The notes under the pieces were generated by a model that had not been told where the DNA came from, ran no database searches, and saw only the letters and a list, made by a program, of their open reading frames with translations. A stretch of 64,000 nucleotides of DNA from Effrenium voratum (lineage: Eukaryota; Sar; Dinophyceae; Suessiales; Symbiodiniaceae). Where the stretch lies: contig CAUJNA010000498.1 in assembly GCA_963377175.1 (NCBI GenBank), positions 62,001 to 126,000 of the forward strand. Reading direction: 5' to 3'. How positions within the stretch are numbered: position 1 is the first letter of the stretch; the number at the start of each line of letters is the position of its first letter. Shown in pieces: positions 43,529 to 53,936 of the stretch. Both the position numbers and the translations under genes were made by a program.

Positions 43529-44384
43529 CAGCGAACCCACATTTGTTGGGCTATGATTGTAGTTTTATGTTTTGCCGAGGTGGACTTTTCTGATTTGTCA
43601 TGGAGTGTTAATTTGCAGGGGAGTAAGTTTCCTGACACGCTTTAAAAGGAACATTTGCCAGTCCGGCGCGTCTGGAGGGGGATGAATTAGGAAGCAAAGG
43701 ATCATGGGTCCCGCCTTCAACAATTTGGCTGCTTTGGCTCGCGCTCTCATTGTTGTAAGACATCTTTGGGGGAGCCAGGAGCTTTGGGGAGAGTGCCAAA
43801 GCAATGGACCTTGAAATCTCTCAATGACGCCGCACACTCGCAGAACCCATCCGACGGTCAGAATGACTTGCTTCCCCCTAAAGGACATGCCCCAACCCCA
43901 AATGCCAAGCAGGATGCTGTTTGTGGTACCATGTGAATTTGCGTGAGAGTATTGTAAATATGCACTTGGGGGCCACAGGGGCCTCTCAAAGTCTCCTGTT
44001 TTCCGAAGGGTGGCCAGATTCGTTTCGAGTCCCGGAAATCATGCTCTAGCTTGTGAGGCGGAAGGTAACACATGAGTTGCCACCCCTTGGGGTTTGGGGT
44101 AGAACATATCCCTCCCTTTTTGGACCCTGGTGACGCTTCATTGTTTGTTTGTTTTTTTGTGGGAGGATATGCCAAAAAGAGGCCCTGGGGTTGACTTTTT
44201 TTTTTTTTTTAAAGATTGATTTGCCATTCCAAGAATTTCGCCATGGCTAAGGCAAAGCTGGTTTGGCAAAAGTCGAGTGTACACAGACCCTCCCTCTTTC
44301 AAGCGGAGCTGGTCAGTTTCCCGGTCCAAGTGTTGGGGGCATGCTCCAAGGAGGTTGCTTCAGTTGCCCTTTGCGCAAGGGCCA

Positions 44385-44511
44385 TACTGCGGATGGACGA
44401 AATCCTGCACCACCCAAGAAACCCTAGAAGGATAATTCCCCTGTAAAAAACCAACCAACAATGGTTTCCCATGGTTTGAAAGTGGTGCAGGATTTCGTCC
44501 ATCCACAGTAC
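44385..44511 (+). mobile_element. MITE family B, copy 2
   Basis: TACTGCGGATGGACGAAATC and GATTTCGTCCATCCACAGTA are near-perfect inverted ends. TA at both extremes fits a TA target duplication, as in Tc1/mariner-type MITEs. Confidence 0.75.
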
Positions 44512-44715
44512 CACCGCGGGCGCATACTTGTATTTGAGCCGCTTTTGACGCACAGTTTGGCATATGTTTTGCATTGTGCAATGTCTGGACATCGTCGAGG
44601 TCCAACTTGATGTCCACCAACCAGCTTTGAGTTAGACTTCCCAGCCAGGCGGCTCTGAGTGTTAAGATGGAGCCGCCCGGATGATGTCCACCAAAAAATC
44701 CCTACAAAACCATCG

Positions 44716-45060
44716 ATGCGGAACATCGCCAGGGTGCAGGCCTACAACTTGCTGGTGCCCATTTTCACCGCAGTTTGGCGGCTCGCCTGCAGATTTGTCG
44801 GTCCGGTCGTTTGGCCAATCGCCCATATCCTTGGCGCCAATCTAAGGATCCACAATAGCTTTGGTCTCGAAAACGGTCTGGATGCGGTTTGTGTGGATTT
44901 GCACTGCTTTTCCCCCTGCGGGCTCTTTTTTTGTACTCTTCTGGTACTCTTTCATATCCTTATTTGTGGGATCCACAAAAAGCCACATCCAAACCGTTTT
45001 CTACGTTTGGAGGTCGCCCAAAGTCGCGAGTCATCGCTCTTCGGCTGTGGCTGTTCCTGA
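44716..45060 (+). CDS. Hydrophobic hypothetical ORF
   Basis: An ATG-started 114-codon frame opens MRNIARVQAYNLLVPIF, with hydrophobic segments at about residues 12-40 and 75-95 that could span membranes. The first part (to about 44850) has GC-rich codons and a CGCCAG acceptor at 44732. The rest looks less coding. Confidence 0.25.
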   Translation: MRNIARVQAYNLLVPIFTAVWRLACRFVGPVVWPIAHILGANLRIHNSFGLENGLDAVCVDLHCFSPCGLFFCTLLVLFHILICGIHKKPHPNRFLRLEVAQSRESSLFGCGCS

Positions 45061-45232
45061 CACGCGAGGCGTGGCCCAGGTGTGAACCATTTTATGCCGG
45101 GTGGGCTCGTGACAGAAAGGGACAAATTGGGCTCAAGAGTGTAAGCACATTCATGGTTGTGAGAGACAGGATTTTCAACTTGCCGCTTTGTGTAGTGAGA
45201 AGGTAGTCATGTGAATGACTTTGGTACCACAG

Positions 45233-45448
45233 GAAGGTATATTCTCCACGTCCCTGCTTGAAGATGCTGCCTTGTCTAAGAAGGTGGATGGTCCAAGTGT
45301 CAAGTCTCCCGTTCCATCGCTGCCTTTGGATGGTGCCAGTGAGAGCATTTATGATCTTTCCTCATTGGTCACCCGAAGCATTCAAGTCTCGCGACCAACA
45401 CCCTATCAAAATGTTGATGACCACCCTCAACGACTTCACTACGAAAGG
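45233..45448 (+). CDS. Unassigned exon with both splice sites
   Basis: ACCACAG on the left and AAAGG|GTACCA on the right bound a 72-codon frame [20 protein letters not shown] ... [16 protein letters not shown] ... [11 protein letters not shown]. Balanced composition with S, D and P suggests a soluble or disordered region. No family recognised. Confidence 0.4.
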
Positions 45449-45457
45449 GTACCATAG

Positions 45458-45612
45458 GTATGTGTGTCTGTGTGTCTGTGAGTCTGTGTGTCTGTCTATC
45501 TGTGTGTCTGTGTATCTGTGTGTCTGTGGGTCTGTGTATCTGTGTATCTGTGTGTCTGTGTGTCTGTGTGTCTGCGTGTCTGTGTGTCTGTGTGTCTGTG
45601 TGTCTGTGCGTG
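45458..45612. repeat. (TGTGTCTG)n minisatellite
   Basis: About 18 degenerate 8-bp units starting immediately after a GTATGT string that could be a donor. Confidence 0.9.
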
Positions 45613-45634
45613 TTTGATGGTACTTTTTTGAGGG

Positions 45635-45653
45635 TAGGTTTAAAGGGAGACCA
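45635..45653. repeat. Family G hairpin core
   Basis: TAGGTTTAAAGGGAGACCA, followed by CAACATGACAGCCACCATTT as in other family G sites. Confidence 0.45.
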
Positions 45654-45872
45654 ACATGACAGCCACCATTTTGGGGCCAATTTATATATATATATATTAA
45701 AAAGTAGTAATAATACGGCCAAAACATCCCGCTTGCCCGCGACGTCTGCGACCGCCCCCGCCCCGACCCTTAAAAAACGTGGCAGGCGTGGGAGCTTGTA
45801 GACCTGTGTGTGGTGAACTCCCTCAAAAACTTGGGGGTCGAAACCTGAATTTGGAGCACCCTGTCTTGGGTT

Positions 45873-46330
45873 TAAACCCTAAACGCCCTAAACCTAAACC
45901 CTAAAAACCCTAAACCTAAACCCTAAAAACCCTACACCTAAACCCTACAAACCCTAAACCTAAACCCTAAAAACCCTAAACCTAAACCCTAAAAACCCTA
46001 AACCTAAACCCTAACAACCCTAAACCTAAACCCTAAAAACCCTACACCTAAACCCTAACAACCCTAAACCTAAACCCTAACAACCCTACACCTAAACCCT
46101 AACAACCCTAAACCTAAACCCTAAAAACCCTGAACCTAAACCCTGAAAACCCTAAACCTAAACCCTAACAACCCTAAACCTAAACCCTAAAAACCCTAAA
46201 CCTAAACCCTAAAAACCCTAAACCTAAACCCTAAAAGCCCTAAACCCTAAACCTAAACCCTAAAAGCCCTAAACCTAAACCCTAAAAACCCTAAACCTAA
46301 ACCCTAACAACCCTAAACCTAAACCCTAAA
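45873..46330. repeat. Interstitial telomere-derived 22-bp array
   Basis: About 20 copies of CCCTAAACCTAAACCC plus TAAAAA, read on the other strand as TTTAGG, TTTAGGG and TTTTTAGGG. It is built from the (TTTAGGG)n telomere unit reported for dinoflagellates but has a fixed higher-order period. Variants CTACAC and TAACAA are interspersed. Confidence 0.85.
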
Positions 46331-46385
46331 GGCAGCGGCAGACATCCCCATAAAGATGCTTGTGGGAGAGCCGCGTGTTTTGTGG

Positions 46386-46480
46386 GTAATAATAACAGTA
46401 ATAATAATAATGATGATAATGATAATGATAATGATAATGATGATATTAGTAATAATAATGAATGTATATATATATAGAGA
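46386..46480. repeat. (AAT/GAT)n microsatellite
   Basis: AATAATAATGATGATAATGA-type triplets followed by a short TA run. Confidence 0.9.
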
Positions 46481-46526
46481 TACCCACACATGTGTGTCAT
46501 TCTCCAGTTCTGGTCCAAAAGGAAAG

Positions 46527-46646
46527 CTCCCCCGTCGGCCGGATCGTGCCGGCCGAATCGAGGAATTGCGTGGGCCTCTACTGGGCGCGGAGCCCAGGGT
46601 CCTGAGAGGACTGATGCAGACACTGGGCTTTGGCGCAAAGGGGGCG
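46527..46646 (+). CDS. Unassigned exon candidate
   Basis: The frame reads GRIEELRGPLLGAEPRVLRG then LMQTLGFGAKGA, helical and protein-like. It directly meets the family B MITE. Confidence 0.25.
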
Positions 46647-46764
46647 ATGCTGTGGACGATTTCCATTTCGCACCACCTAAGAAACCCTGAAATGATGTAA
46701 CTACCAACAAACAATGGTTTCAACCACGGTTTCGAAGTGGTGCAGGATTTCGTCCATCCACATG
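46647..46764 (+). mobile_element. MITE family B, copy 3
   Basis: CTGTGGACGATTTCC and the right end GCAGGATTTCGTCCATCCAC, with GCACCACCTAAGAAACCC inside the left arm. Confidence 0.7.
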
Positions 46765-46765
46765 G

Positions 46766-47550
46766 TTTTGGATGCTATGGTGTGCCAAGCATTTTTTTGG
46801 AGTTGCCTGTTTTGTGGAACACCACGTTTTCTTCTTATTTTTGTTTGGGGAGGTTCCCTTAAAACAGGAACACCCACATGAGTTGCCCAGCCCCCCTTGG
46901 AAGGGAATCAGGTTAGAACGGCTCCTTTAGAACCATCAGAGACGGACAGAAGGGCCAACTGAGCGGACACGCTCCGCGTTTTTTCCTCCTTAAAATGCAG
47001 ACAGGCAGCTGCGGATTGGGGGATTGCGCACATGAGCAAACTGCATCCGGCTGCATGCCAGTGGCCTGAAATGTTGGCCGAGCACGCATTCCAGCTCGGC
47101 CTTGCTTGTGGATGCATGTTCAAGACTTTGGGAAGCCAAGTCTGAGGAAGATGGCAGACATCTCCGCTCATGTGTTGGTCTGATGTTATCCGCGTTTGCA
47201 GCAGGTTTTTCTGTGAGTAGCCCTGTTTTTGTTCTGTTACACATCAAGTAGGTCTTGTTTTTGGTTGTTGAAGGGGCCCAAGCCATTTCAAGGCCAAACC
47301 AACTGAGGTCAGCCAAGCCAAAGAGCCTGCATTGCAGGATCGAGGCGTGAGATCCGTCACTGTGTGGGATGTCGGAACGGTCCATTTGGGAGGGACATGG
47401 GGGGACTCACTAAATCTTCTGCAAAAGCCAGGAAGTTCCATAATTGTGCCACCTTTCAGCGAAACAAGGATTTTGTTCGAACGTGGCTCGCGTGCTGTGT
47501 GTGTGTGTGTAGAGGTTTTCGCTGGCCGCTCGGGTTGATCAAACCGCCAG
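46766..47550. other. Stretch without recognisable gene
   Basis: No repeat family or domain recognised. A 32-nt island at 47551-47582 (GLNGTAVEEPE, bounded by CCGCCAG and GTGAGA) just after it may be a micro-exon. Confidence 0.3.
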
Positions 47551-47630
47551 GGCTGAACGGCACGGCGGTGGAGGAGCCGGAGGTGAGACCCTGCAAGGAG
47601 GCGAGGTCTCGGGCGATCCCCACGAGTCAT

Positions 47631-47761
47631 CTTGCTGGTGCGAGAGATGCAGGGACTGAGAATTGGAATGACCCAAACGTAATCCGTCCAACTGGTGGTT
47701 TCCTTTATATACGGGAATCCCTAGGTTCATGCCCTCATTCCCTACCTATCGCACCAGCAAG
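47631..47761 (+). mobile_element. MITE family E, copy 1
   Basis: CTTGCTGGTGCGAGAG and its counterpart ATCGCACCAGCAAG are inverted ends. The interior (TGAGAATTGG, ATCCGTCCAACTGGTGG) is shared with the copy at 49070. Confidence 0.7.
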
Positions 47762-48357
47762 TCAGGACATGAGATCAAAGGTCTAGTCATTCTCGTCAGG
47801 CGTCCTCTTTAAGCGAGTGCCTGTTTCCCTTATGTTGATTGGCGTGGATCTTTGAAAAGAATGGCTGGAGCCTGGAATCAAAACTTCGCGATCTGGGGTT
47901 GTTTTGAGGGTGTGGGGCGGGGTTCCTCGTTTCAGCCTTTGATTCAAGGTCGTGCAACCCTTTCTTGAGGGTCGACAACCTGTTCCTTAGATGGCCCCGA
48001 TCCTTTGCTTTGCAGCTGACAAAAGCGTCGCTTTGTTTGATCCTCAGTCCTTCCAGATGGTGGTGGTTCCCCACTAAAGACTGGGGGATGTAGGATGACA
48101 TCCCCCCCCCAGGGCCGTGAAAAGGGCCTTGCTGGTGCCAGGTAGCACCCGGGCTGTTAGCTGCCATCCGCGCGTACGCCGGGCGCTCGTGCACCTGAAA
48201 AACTCGGGGCCAACGTTTCTGTCATGGCCCTCGAGAATGTTTGGTTCAAATCTCAAGGTTCCGAAGGGGAAACCATGGCAGAAAGAGTCTTCATGGCACT
48301 CCTCAATGTGGCCAAGCAAGCAACCAACCAACCACAAACCAGCCAGCCAACCAACCC

Positions 48358-48455
48358 AACCCAGCCCAGCCCAGCCCAGCCCAGCCCAACCCAACCCAAC
48401 CCAACCCAACCCAACCCAACCCAACCCAACCCAACCCAACCCAACCCAACTCCAC
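48358..48455. repeat. (CCAGC)n/(CCAAC)n microsatellite
   Basis: About 20 pentamers, first CCAGC then CCAAC. Confidence 0.95.
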
Positions 48456-48481
48456 CAACCCACCAACCATTTGAGGCGTTT

Positions 48482-48609
48482 GTTTTGTTTTTGGGAAGCC
48501 CCGAGGCCAGCTTCAACCTCCTCTACTCCTTGTTCATCCTCATTGGCGTGGCGGGCCTCTCACAGATCCTCTACTGCCTGGCCAGAAGAGGCCTCATCCG
48601 AGTCAGCCG
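48482..48609 (+). CDS. Membrane-spanning exon candidate
   Basis: The frame reads ASFNLLYSLFILIGVAGLSQ then ILYCLARRGLIRVSR. One clear transmembrane helix of about 21 residues is followed by a basic cytosolic-type flank, and codons are GC-rich. TTTTTGGGAAG just upstream may be the acceptor. A GACCCCGGG repeat (48609-48640) and a family B MITE follow. Confidence 0.4.
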
Positions 48610-48648
48610 GGACCCCGGGACCCCGGGACCCCGGGACCCCTTGGACGC

Positions 48649-48766
48649 CAGTGGGTGGACAAAATCCTGCACCTATGACACCCTGGAATGATTCGATTCA
48701 TACTAACAAATGACGGTTTCCGTTGGCTTCAAAGTGGTTCAGAATTTCGTCCATCCGCAGTATTTC
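48649..48766 (+). mobile_element. MITE family B, copy 4
   Basis: GGGTGGACAAAATCCTGCAC and GAATTTCGTCCATCCGCAG ends, diverged interior. Confidence 0.6.
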
Positions 48767-48830
48767 CTCTTTGTGGAGAACTGGGGAACCCGCGCTGGCC
48801 AACAATTTCGCTCCTTGGTGCATCCAGCCT

Positions 48831-48884
48831 GAGACAAGTCTGGGCAATGAGACAAGTCTAGGCAATGAGACAAGTCTAGGCAAT
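48831..48884. repeat. Three copies of an 18-bp repeat
   Basis: GAGACAAGTCTAGGCAAT three times, with one substitution in the first. Confidence 0.9.
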
Positions 48885-49069
48885 GACTGTCCCTCTTAGA
48901 TGAAATGAGAGCCACTCTCGCAAACTTTGGGTTCCGAAGAAGAAGCGGAGACCAAATGCGGACTTTGTGGAAGGACGTTGCGCTAAGGTGACGCGGCGCC
49001 GCCTGGGTCGCTGGAGCGCAACACGGAGGAACCGAGGGGAATTGGAGTGACCAATACGGGAATGGGCCC

Positions 49070-49211
49070 CTTGCTGGTGCGAGAGATGCAGGTAAATGAG
49101 AATTGGATTTTCCCTTACAAACCATCCAACTGGTGGCTTTTCCGTTGAGGGGACCCCGGAATGGTTCATTCCCAAGACCCGGAAGGTCATTCCCTACTGA
49201 GCACCAGCAAG
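49070..49211 (+). mobile_element. MITE family E, copy 2
   Basis: CTTGCTGGTGCGAGAGATGC and TGAGCACCAGCAAG ends with the shared interior. Confidence 0.7.
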
Positions 49212-49501
49212 ATAACTGGCATTTTGGCCGCAATGTGCTTCTCCTACCAGAGTTGCCGTTTTGCCATCGAGCGCTCACATGGCCTGCGATGGGCCAAAAC
49301 TCCTTGGTTGCCATTTAGGTTCATAAAGGACGGTATGTCTTGATGCCGAGGTAGTGCATGTATTGCTCTCAACCTCGAAATTTAGCAGTGCCATGTGCGA
49401 CGAACAATCACTTGACGTGTTTGTCAACGCCCAAATGAAAAGGCAAAACACCGGAAGATAGAAATGTTTGGCTCAACGAGTACCCAAGAAAGGCACCTTA
49501 C

Positions 49502-49987
49502 ATGGAAACGACGAAAACCTGCGGTTTCTCCGAGCAAGCTGCTCCCTCTTCCGTTCTCCTCTTGTTTCCCTCGTGTGAAGCGAATCGGCTTCCACCACTG
49601 GCCGGAAGGATCAGGCTCTCTCAGTCTTGGAGTTCGATCGGATTGCTCCCCGCAATGTCCGCAGCAAACGGGGCGGTTTGCCAACCGGCGGTTTCATTTG
49701 GCGCCACACCCAAAAGGCTACCCTTGGAGTTCCCTGTGACAGTACCACTGGCAGTCAGATGCTGCAGAGTATTGCTGAGACCACGTTTGGCCATCTTGGG
49801 AGCTCATTTGGAGACCCGACATAGGCAAACCGTTTCAAGGGATCCGGGGGGAAAATGCCAACAGACAGACAGACATCCTAAAACGTGGAGAAGCAGAAAT
49901 GTTAACTTTCACGAGGTCAGGCTTAGGGTGGCCAGGTTTGAAACAAGCGTTCTGCACTTTTGTCATCATCAGCCGAACGCATCTTGA
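49502..49987 (+). CDS. Hypothetical ORF of 161 codons
   Basis: It starts at ATG (METTKTCGFSEQAAPS...) and is one of the longest ATG-started non-repetitive ORFs after the LRR gene. No motif or localisation signal seen. Mixed codon use, with overlapping open frames in the first third, so it may be chance. Confidence 0.25.
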   Translation: METTKTCGFSEQAAPSSVLLLFPSCEANRLPPLAGRIRLSQSWSSIGLLPAMSAANGAVCQPAVSFGATPKRLPLEFPVTVPLAVRCCRVLLRPRLAILGAHLETRHRQTVSRDPGGKCQQTDRHPKTWRSRNVNFHEVRLRVARFETSVLHFCHHQPNAS

Positions 49988-50107
49988 TGCTTGTGTTTCC
50001 ACACAGCTAGGCACATATTGGGAGGAAGTTGATAGACGGCGGTCAGGTTCTGCGCACTTCGGGTAAGTGGGGGTTGGTAGCGGAAAATCCCAGCCAGAAA
50101 AGGACCT

Positions 50108-50640
50108 GAAATCGCTGAATATCAGCTGAACCCACTGACCTCGCCGAACTTCAGCTGAACTCGTTGAATTCAGCTGAATTCGCCGAACTTCAGCTGAATT
50201 CGCCGAACTTCAGCTGAATTCGCCGAACTTCACCTGAATTCGCTAAACTTCAGCTGAACTCGGTGAACTCCAGTTGAACTTGCTGAACTTCAGCTGAACT
50301 CTCTGAACTTGAGCTGAACTCGCTGAACTTCGGCTGAATTTGCTGAACTTCCGCTGAACTCGCTGAACTTCGGCTGAATTCGCTGAACTTCCGCTAGTTG
50401 GGCGAGTTAAGCTGAAGTTCGGCGAATTCGGCGAATTCAGCTTAACTCGCCCAACTTCAGCCGAATTCGCCGAACTCGCCGAACTTCAGCTGAAGTCGCT
50501 GAACGCCTGCTGAATTCGCTGAACCTCGCTGAACTTCAGCTGAAGTCGCTGAACGCCCGCTGAATTCGCCGAACTTCCGCTCAACTCGCTGAACTGTATT
50601 TTAACTCGCCGAACTTCAGTTGAACTCGCGGAACTTCAGC
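50108..50640. repeat. Degenerate 20-bp minisatellite GCTGAACTTCAGCTGAACTC
   Basis: Alternating GCTGAACTTC and GCTGAATTCGC decamers give about 26 diverged units. Confidence 0.9.
50397..50455. repeat. Perfect 20-bp inverted repeat inside the minisatellite
   Basis: GTTGGGCGAGTTAAGCTGAA (50397-50416) and its exact reverse complement (50436-50455) flank a 19-nt loop, so a segment of the array is inverted. Confidence 0.9.
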
Positions 50641-51063
50641 ATCAGTGCCGCGCTGCATCACAAAGTCATCGACGCTTTTAGGGGGAAGGAGAAAGGTGTG
50701 CGCAGTTGGAAGGGCTGCTGTGGGTTGCGAGGTGGTCTCCAAACTAATTATGTTCTGGGAAAGCGTTCCATGTGGGTGGGCTGGGAGGTGCTGAACGCTT
50801 ATGGCTGTTCCTTTTTCAACAGAATGCTTCCATACACTTCCTGAGGCCAGACCGCACAAGCTCGTGAGATTTAACAACCAGAAACGGTCGCACAAAGTTT
50901 GGTCCGAGCCAAGGACAGTTTGATTCCATCAACTTTTCTCCCACTGAAACCAGAATGGGCCACTGTGAAATCGGACCCCCCCAAAAAAATGAAAGAAAGA
51001 GAAGAAACACGCAAGAATCGCCAACCCAACAGCCACTCACATGGGACCCGTGGCGCTCGTCAG

Positions 51064-51137
51064 GAGGTGACCCTGGAAGATCCGGCCACCTTGGAGCAGA
51101 CGAGCTGCTCCATCTGCCTCGAGGATTGGCGGAAGAG
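51064..51137 (+). CDS. RING-finger exon (first zinc ligands only)
   Basis: GCTCGTCAG on the left and AAGAG|GTACC on the right bound the frame EVTLEDPATLEQTSCSICLE then DWRKR. C-S-I-C-L-E-D is the start of a RING/RING-H2 domain, normally followed by C-x-H and C-P-x-C after a further 10-40 residues. RING proteins are mostly E3 ubiquitin ligases. The remaining ligands are not found within the next kilobase, so the domain would be split by a long intron. The exon could also be a fragment. Confidence 0.5.
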
Positions 51138-52227
51138 GTACCATTTGTGGTAGTTTGCTCGGATTTTCCAGCGGCTTTTTTGCTTGCATGTTGTGTCTCT
51201 TGTTTTGATTTTTGGTTTGATGATGTTGTGGCCTCGATCGACTATCCTCACCCAGCGCTAAACCAACCCTAAACCAGTCCCACTTTGACCCCAGTTTTTC
51301 CAAATCAACCTAAACCAAGCCTTCACCCCGAACTGTACAGCTTTCCAAACCCTCCACCTTATATACCCCACCCTGAACCAAAACCTTAGCCACCAGTATG
51401 CTTTCATAGTATGTCAGCACCCCTCAGTTCCTTTCGCTTCTCCGTCGCTTCCCTCCAAGTCATTCCCTGAGAAGGTAGACCAACGGTATGCCATGTGTCC
51501 AGCCTAGAAACGCCGTCGGCTTAGCCCACTGCTCTAACAAAATCACCATTTCAGTCAGTCTATTGTGTTTATACGTCAGCGACGGAGCTGAAAAGGTTGA
51601 AAATGAGTCTACTGGTAGTCGAAGATGCACTGCGGCCACTTCGTCCACTCGAGAGCCGCTCCGCACAACCACTCTGTTTCAATTCACGAGCATTTGCAGA
51701 GACTTCGGCCAGCCTCCATTGTAGAAAAGAGTTTTGGAACGTGGTCAGTTCGACAGGGCTCCCTATTTTCCTTTTTGCTGGCTTTGAACATCTCCTTGTG
51801 GGCCAATGTAACCAGAGTTTCCTTTTGGTGGAGTGCAGGTTGAAAGGGACATCATCATTTGTGTGATAGATTCAACCCACCGTCGGCCTGCCAAACAAAA
51901 GGAGGCGCGCATTGGCAGATTTGCGCCAGTCATTCTCCAGACGGCTTGAGGAGGTTTCCTCCTGCTCACATAGGGGTTGTCACCCCACCAGTGCCTGAAC
52001 CCGTGTCAGGTTGGCACTTGCACCCCTCACTCCGGAGGGCTTGAATACAAGCTTGGATTGAGGCCACCCGAAAGGCAGCCAAAGGCGCTGCATGCCCGGC
52101 CCCGGCAATCTGTGTGGCCGACTTTTGGATTCCGAATGAAATGTCCTATTTTCTGGCCAGGACCAGGCAGGTCGTTGCAAATCAGCCCACCAATCTGAAA
52201 CAAAAAACATACCAGTTAGTGTGAGGC

Positions 52228-52310
52228 ATGCTGTGGACGACATCTTGCACCACCTATTCGATTCCCCTGTAAATCCCAACAAACGTTCGGGTTCCAACCC
52301 TGGTTTGATT
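52228..52310 (+). mobile_element. MITE family B, partial
   Basis: CTGTGGACGACATCTTGCAC and CACCTATTCGATTCCCCTGT match the left half of family B; the right end is lost. Confidence 0.45.
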
Positions 52311-52426
52311 TCCTGGCGCGATTTCTGGATGTCGGGAGAACCAGCCACAGTAGTTGGACCCCTAAGACAGGTTGGATTCCTCGTGTTTCCCCTCAACCAC
52401 TCCAACCAAAAGGGGATCATCCTCAG

Positions 52427-52535
52427 TCGTTTCGTGGCGTTCCTGCAGTCGCACGGCGCGCATTTCGCCGCCAACTGCCAGGACTTTGCCCACTCAGAGG
52501 GCGTTCTCGTGAAGACGCGGCTCGGGCGAATTCTC
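52427..52535 (+). CDS. Unassigned exon candidate
   Basis: The frame reads FVAFLQSHGAHFAANCQDFA then HSEGVLVKTRLGRI with GC-rich codons after a CTGCAG. No family recognised. Confidence 0.25.
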
Positions 52536-53264
52536 GCGTTTTTGTTTTTTCCTCGTTGTTTTTTCTTCTTTGAGATGGGTTTGAGGGGTAGTGGAGTTTA
52601 TGGGGATTGGTAGTGGGGTAGTGGAGTTGTTTGGTGGTTTAGGGGTATATAGTCTGACCCCAATCCCATGTTAGAAATTGTTTCTGATTTATTTGGAGAA
52701 CCATCAGTTTCCACTCCAGCCCCTCCACTTTCACTTGGGATGGCACGGAGTTTAAAGTATTGTGGCTATGGCGAGGTCACCGATGCAGGTGTACAAGTAA
52801 AAAAGCAAGAAGGATCCTGTTCTGCGTTCTTATTTTTAGGTTTCGGATTCAGCGGCGGTTTGCGGACAGCCTGGGTCCCGTTGGATCACTCCACCATGAA
52901 TGGGAGGCTCAATTGTCACCAAAGTATTGCGAGGGCGTACGCAAGCTGTCAAACCATCTTGGTGGACCCACGCATCAACCAGGTCGTCCCGCAAGCGCTC
53001 TTGATGTCTTTCCTCTCTTCTCTTTTGGCCCCCCACCGAGATCAGTCCACGTGGATTTTGGATGACGCCTGACTGAGGAAGCAGTGTGGCCACGTCTTTC
53101 ACAAGGCCTGGCCAAGTCTGCAGCCGTTGAACGTTTCAAGTGCCCAGTATTCCACAGCAACTGCCTTGCAGGGTAAGGTAGTTCGCCACTGTCCCAATAG
53201 TTTGACACCTTTCCACTGAACAAGGTTGCCTTCCTCCGCATATTCACCTACCGAGATTCGTTTG

Positions 53265-53672
53265 ATGCATGTGTTTTTCAGTCGGACGTCACATATCAAC
53301 AATATGACAACCGTGCGCAGAAGCAGCGGCTATGAAGCTTTCAGCTGTGATTTTGCTGCTGCTCCTTGCACGCTGGACACCAGCAGGATTTGTGAGGCAT
53401 GCCATTGCAAAGTTGCAGGGATGCAGCAAGTTATGCTTTCTTCCGGCGCAGAAGCCAGGGAATTGCTTGGCGGTCTTGTCCATGTCCTCCGTTTGAAGCC
53501 CCAAGCTGGCCGGCAGGCACAGGAGCCAGGGAGAAAGACAACTCCGCTTGCGATTCAATGCTTGGATTGTATGGCTGGACCCTGCACACTTGTCATAGCT
53601 GCAGAATCTCTGACCTCAAATAGGGGCCAGTCATCCCTTCAACATAATAGTAGTCTTGACCCTTCTTGCTGA
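53265..53672 (+). CDS. Hypothetical Cys-containing ORF of 135 codons
   Basis: An ATG-started frame with C-E-A-C-H-C and C-L-D-C pairs, which could bind metal, and a helical middle (AEARELLGGLVHVLRL). No family recognised. Codon use is not GC-biased like the clear exons. Confidence 0.25.
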   Translation: MHVFFSRTSHINNMTTVRRSSGYEAFSCDFAAAPCTLDTSRICEACHCKVAGMQQVMLSSGAEARELLGGLVHVLRLKPQAGRQAQEPGRKTTPLAIQCLDCMAGPCTLVIAAESLTSNRGQSSLQHNSSLDPSC

Positions 53673-53936
53673 ATCCTTGAAACATAGTTGCTCGTTCTTT
53701 CTTTTTCGCTGATCCCCTTTTTGCGGTAGATCCCCACCTCATCGCATCGGCATCCCGAATAGCGGGATACTTACGGGTTGTGATTCTGTTCGTCTCAAGT
53801 TTCATGACGGCAAGGGTGGTTCCCCGTTTGATTGACTGACATCATTTGGAGCATGCCATGCACGGAACAAGCCATTTTACTACTGCATGTTAGCATGATT
53901 TCCACCCACTGTATGCCTAAAAAAATAAATCAGGCG

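Noticed and set aside
45850..46330. True chromosome end
   Set aside because: The array has a 22-bp higher-order period and is followed by about 18 kb of ordinary sequence, so it is interstitial.
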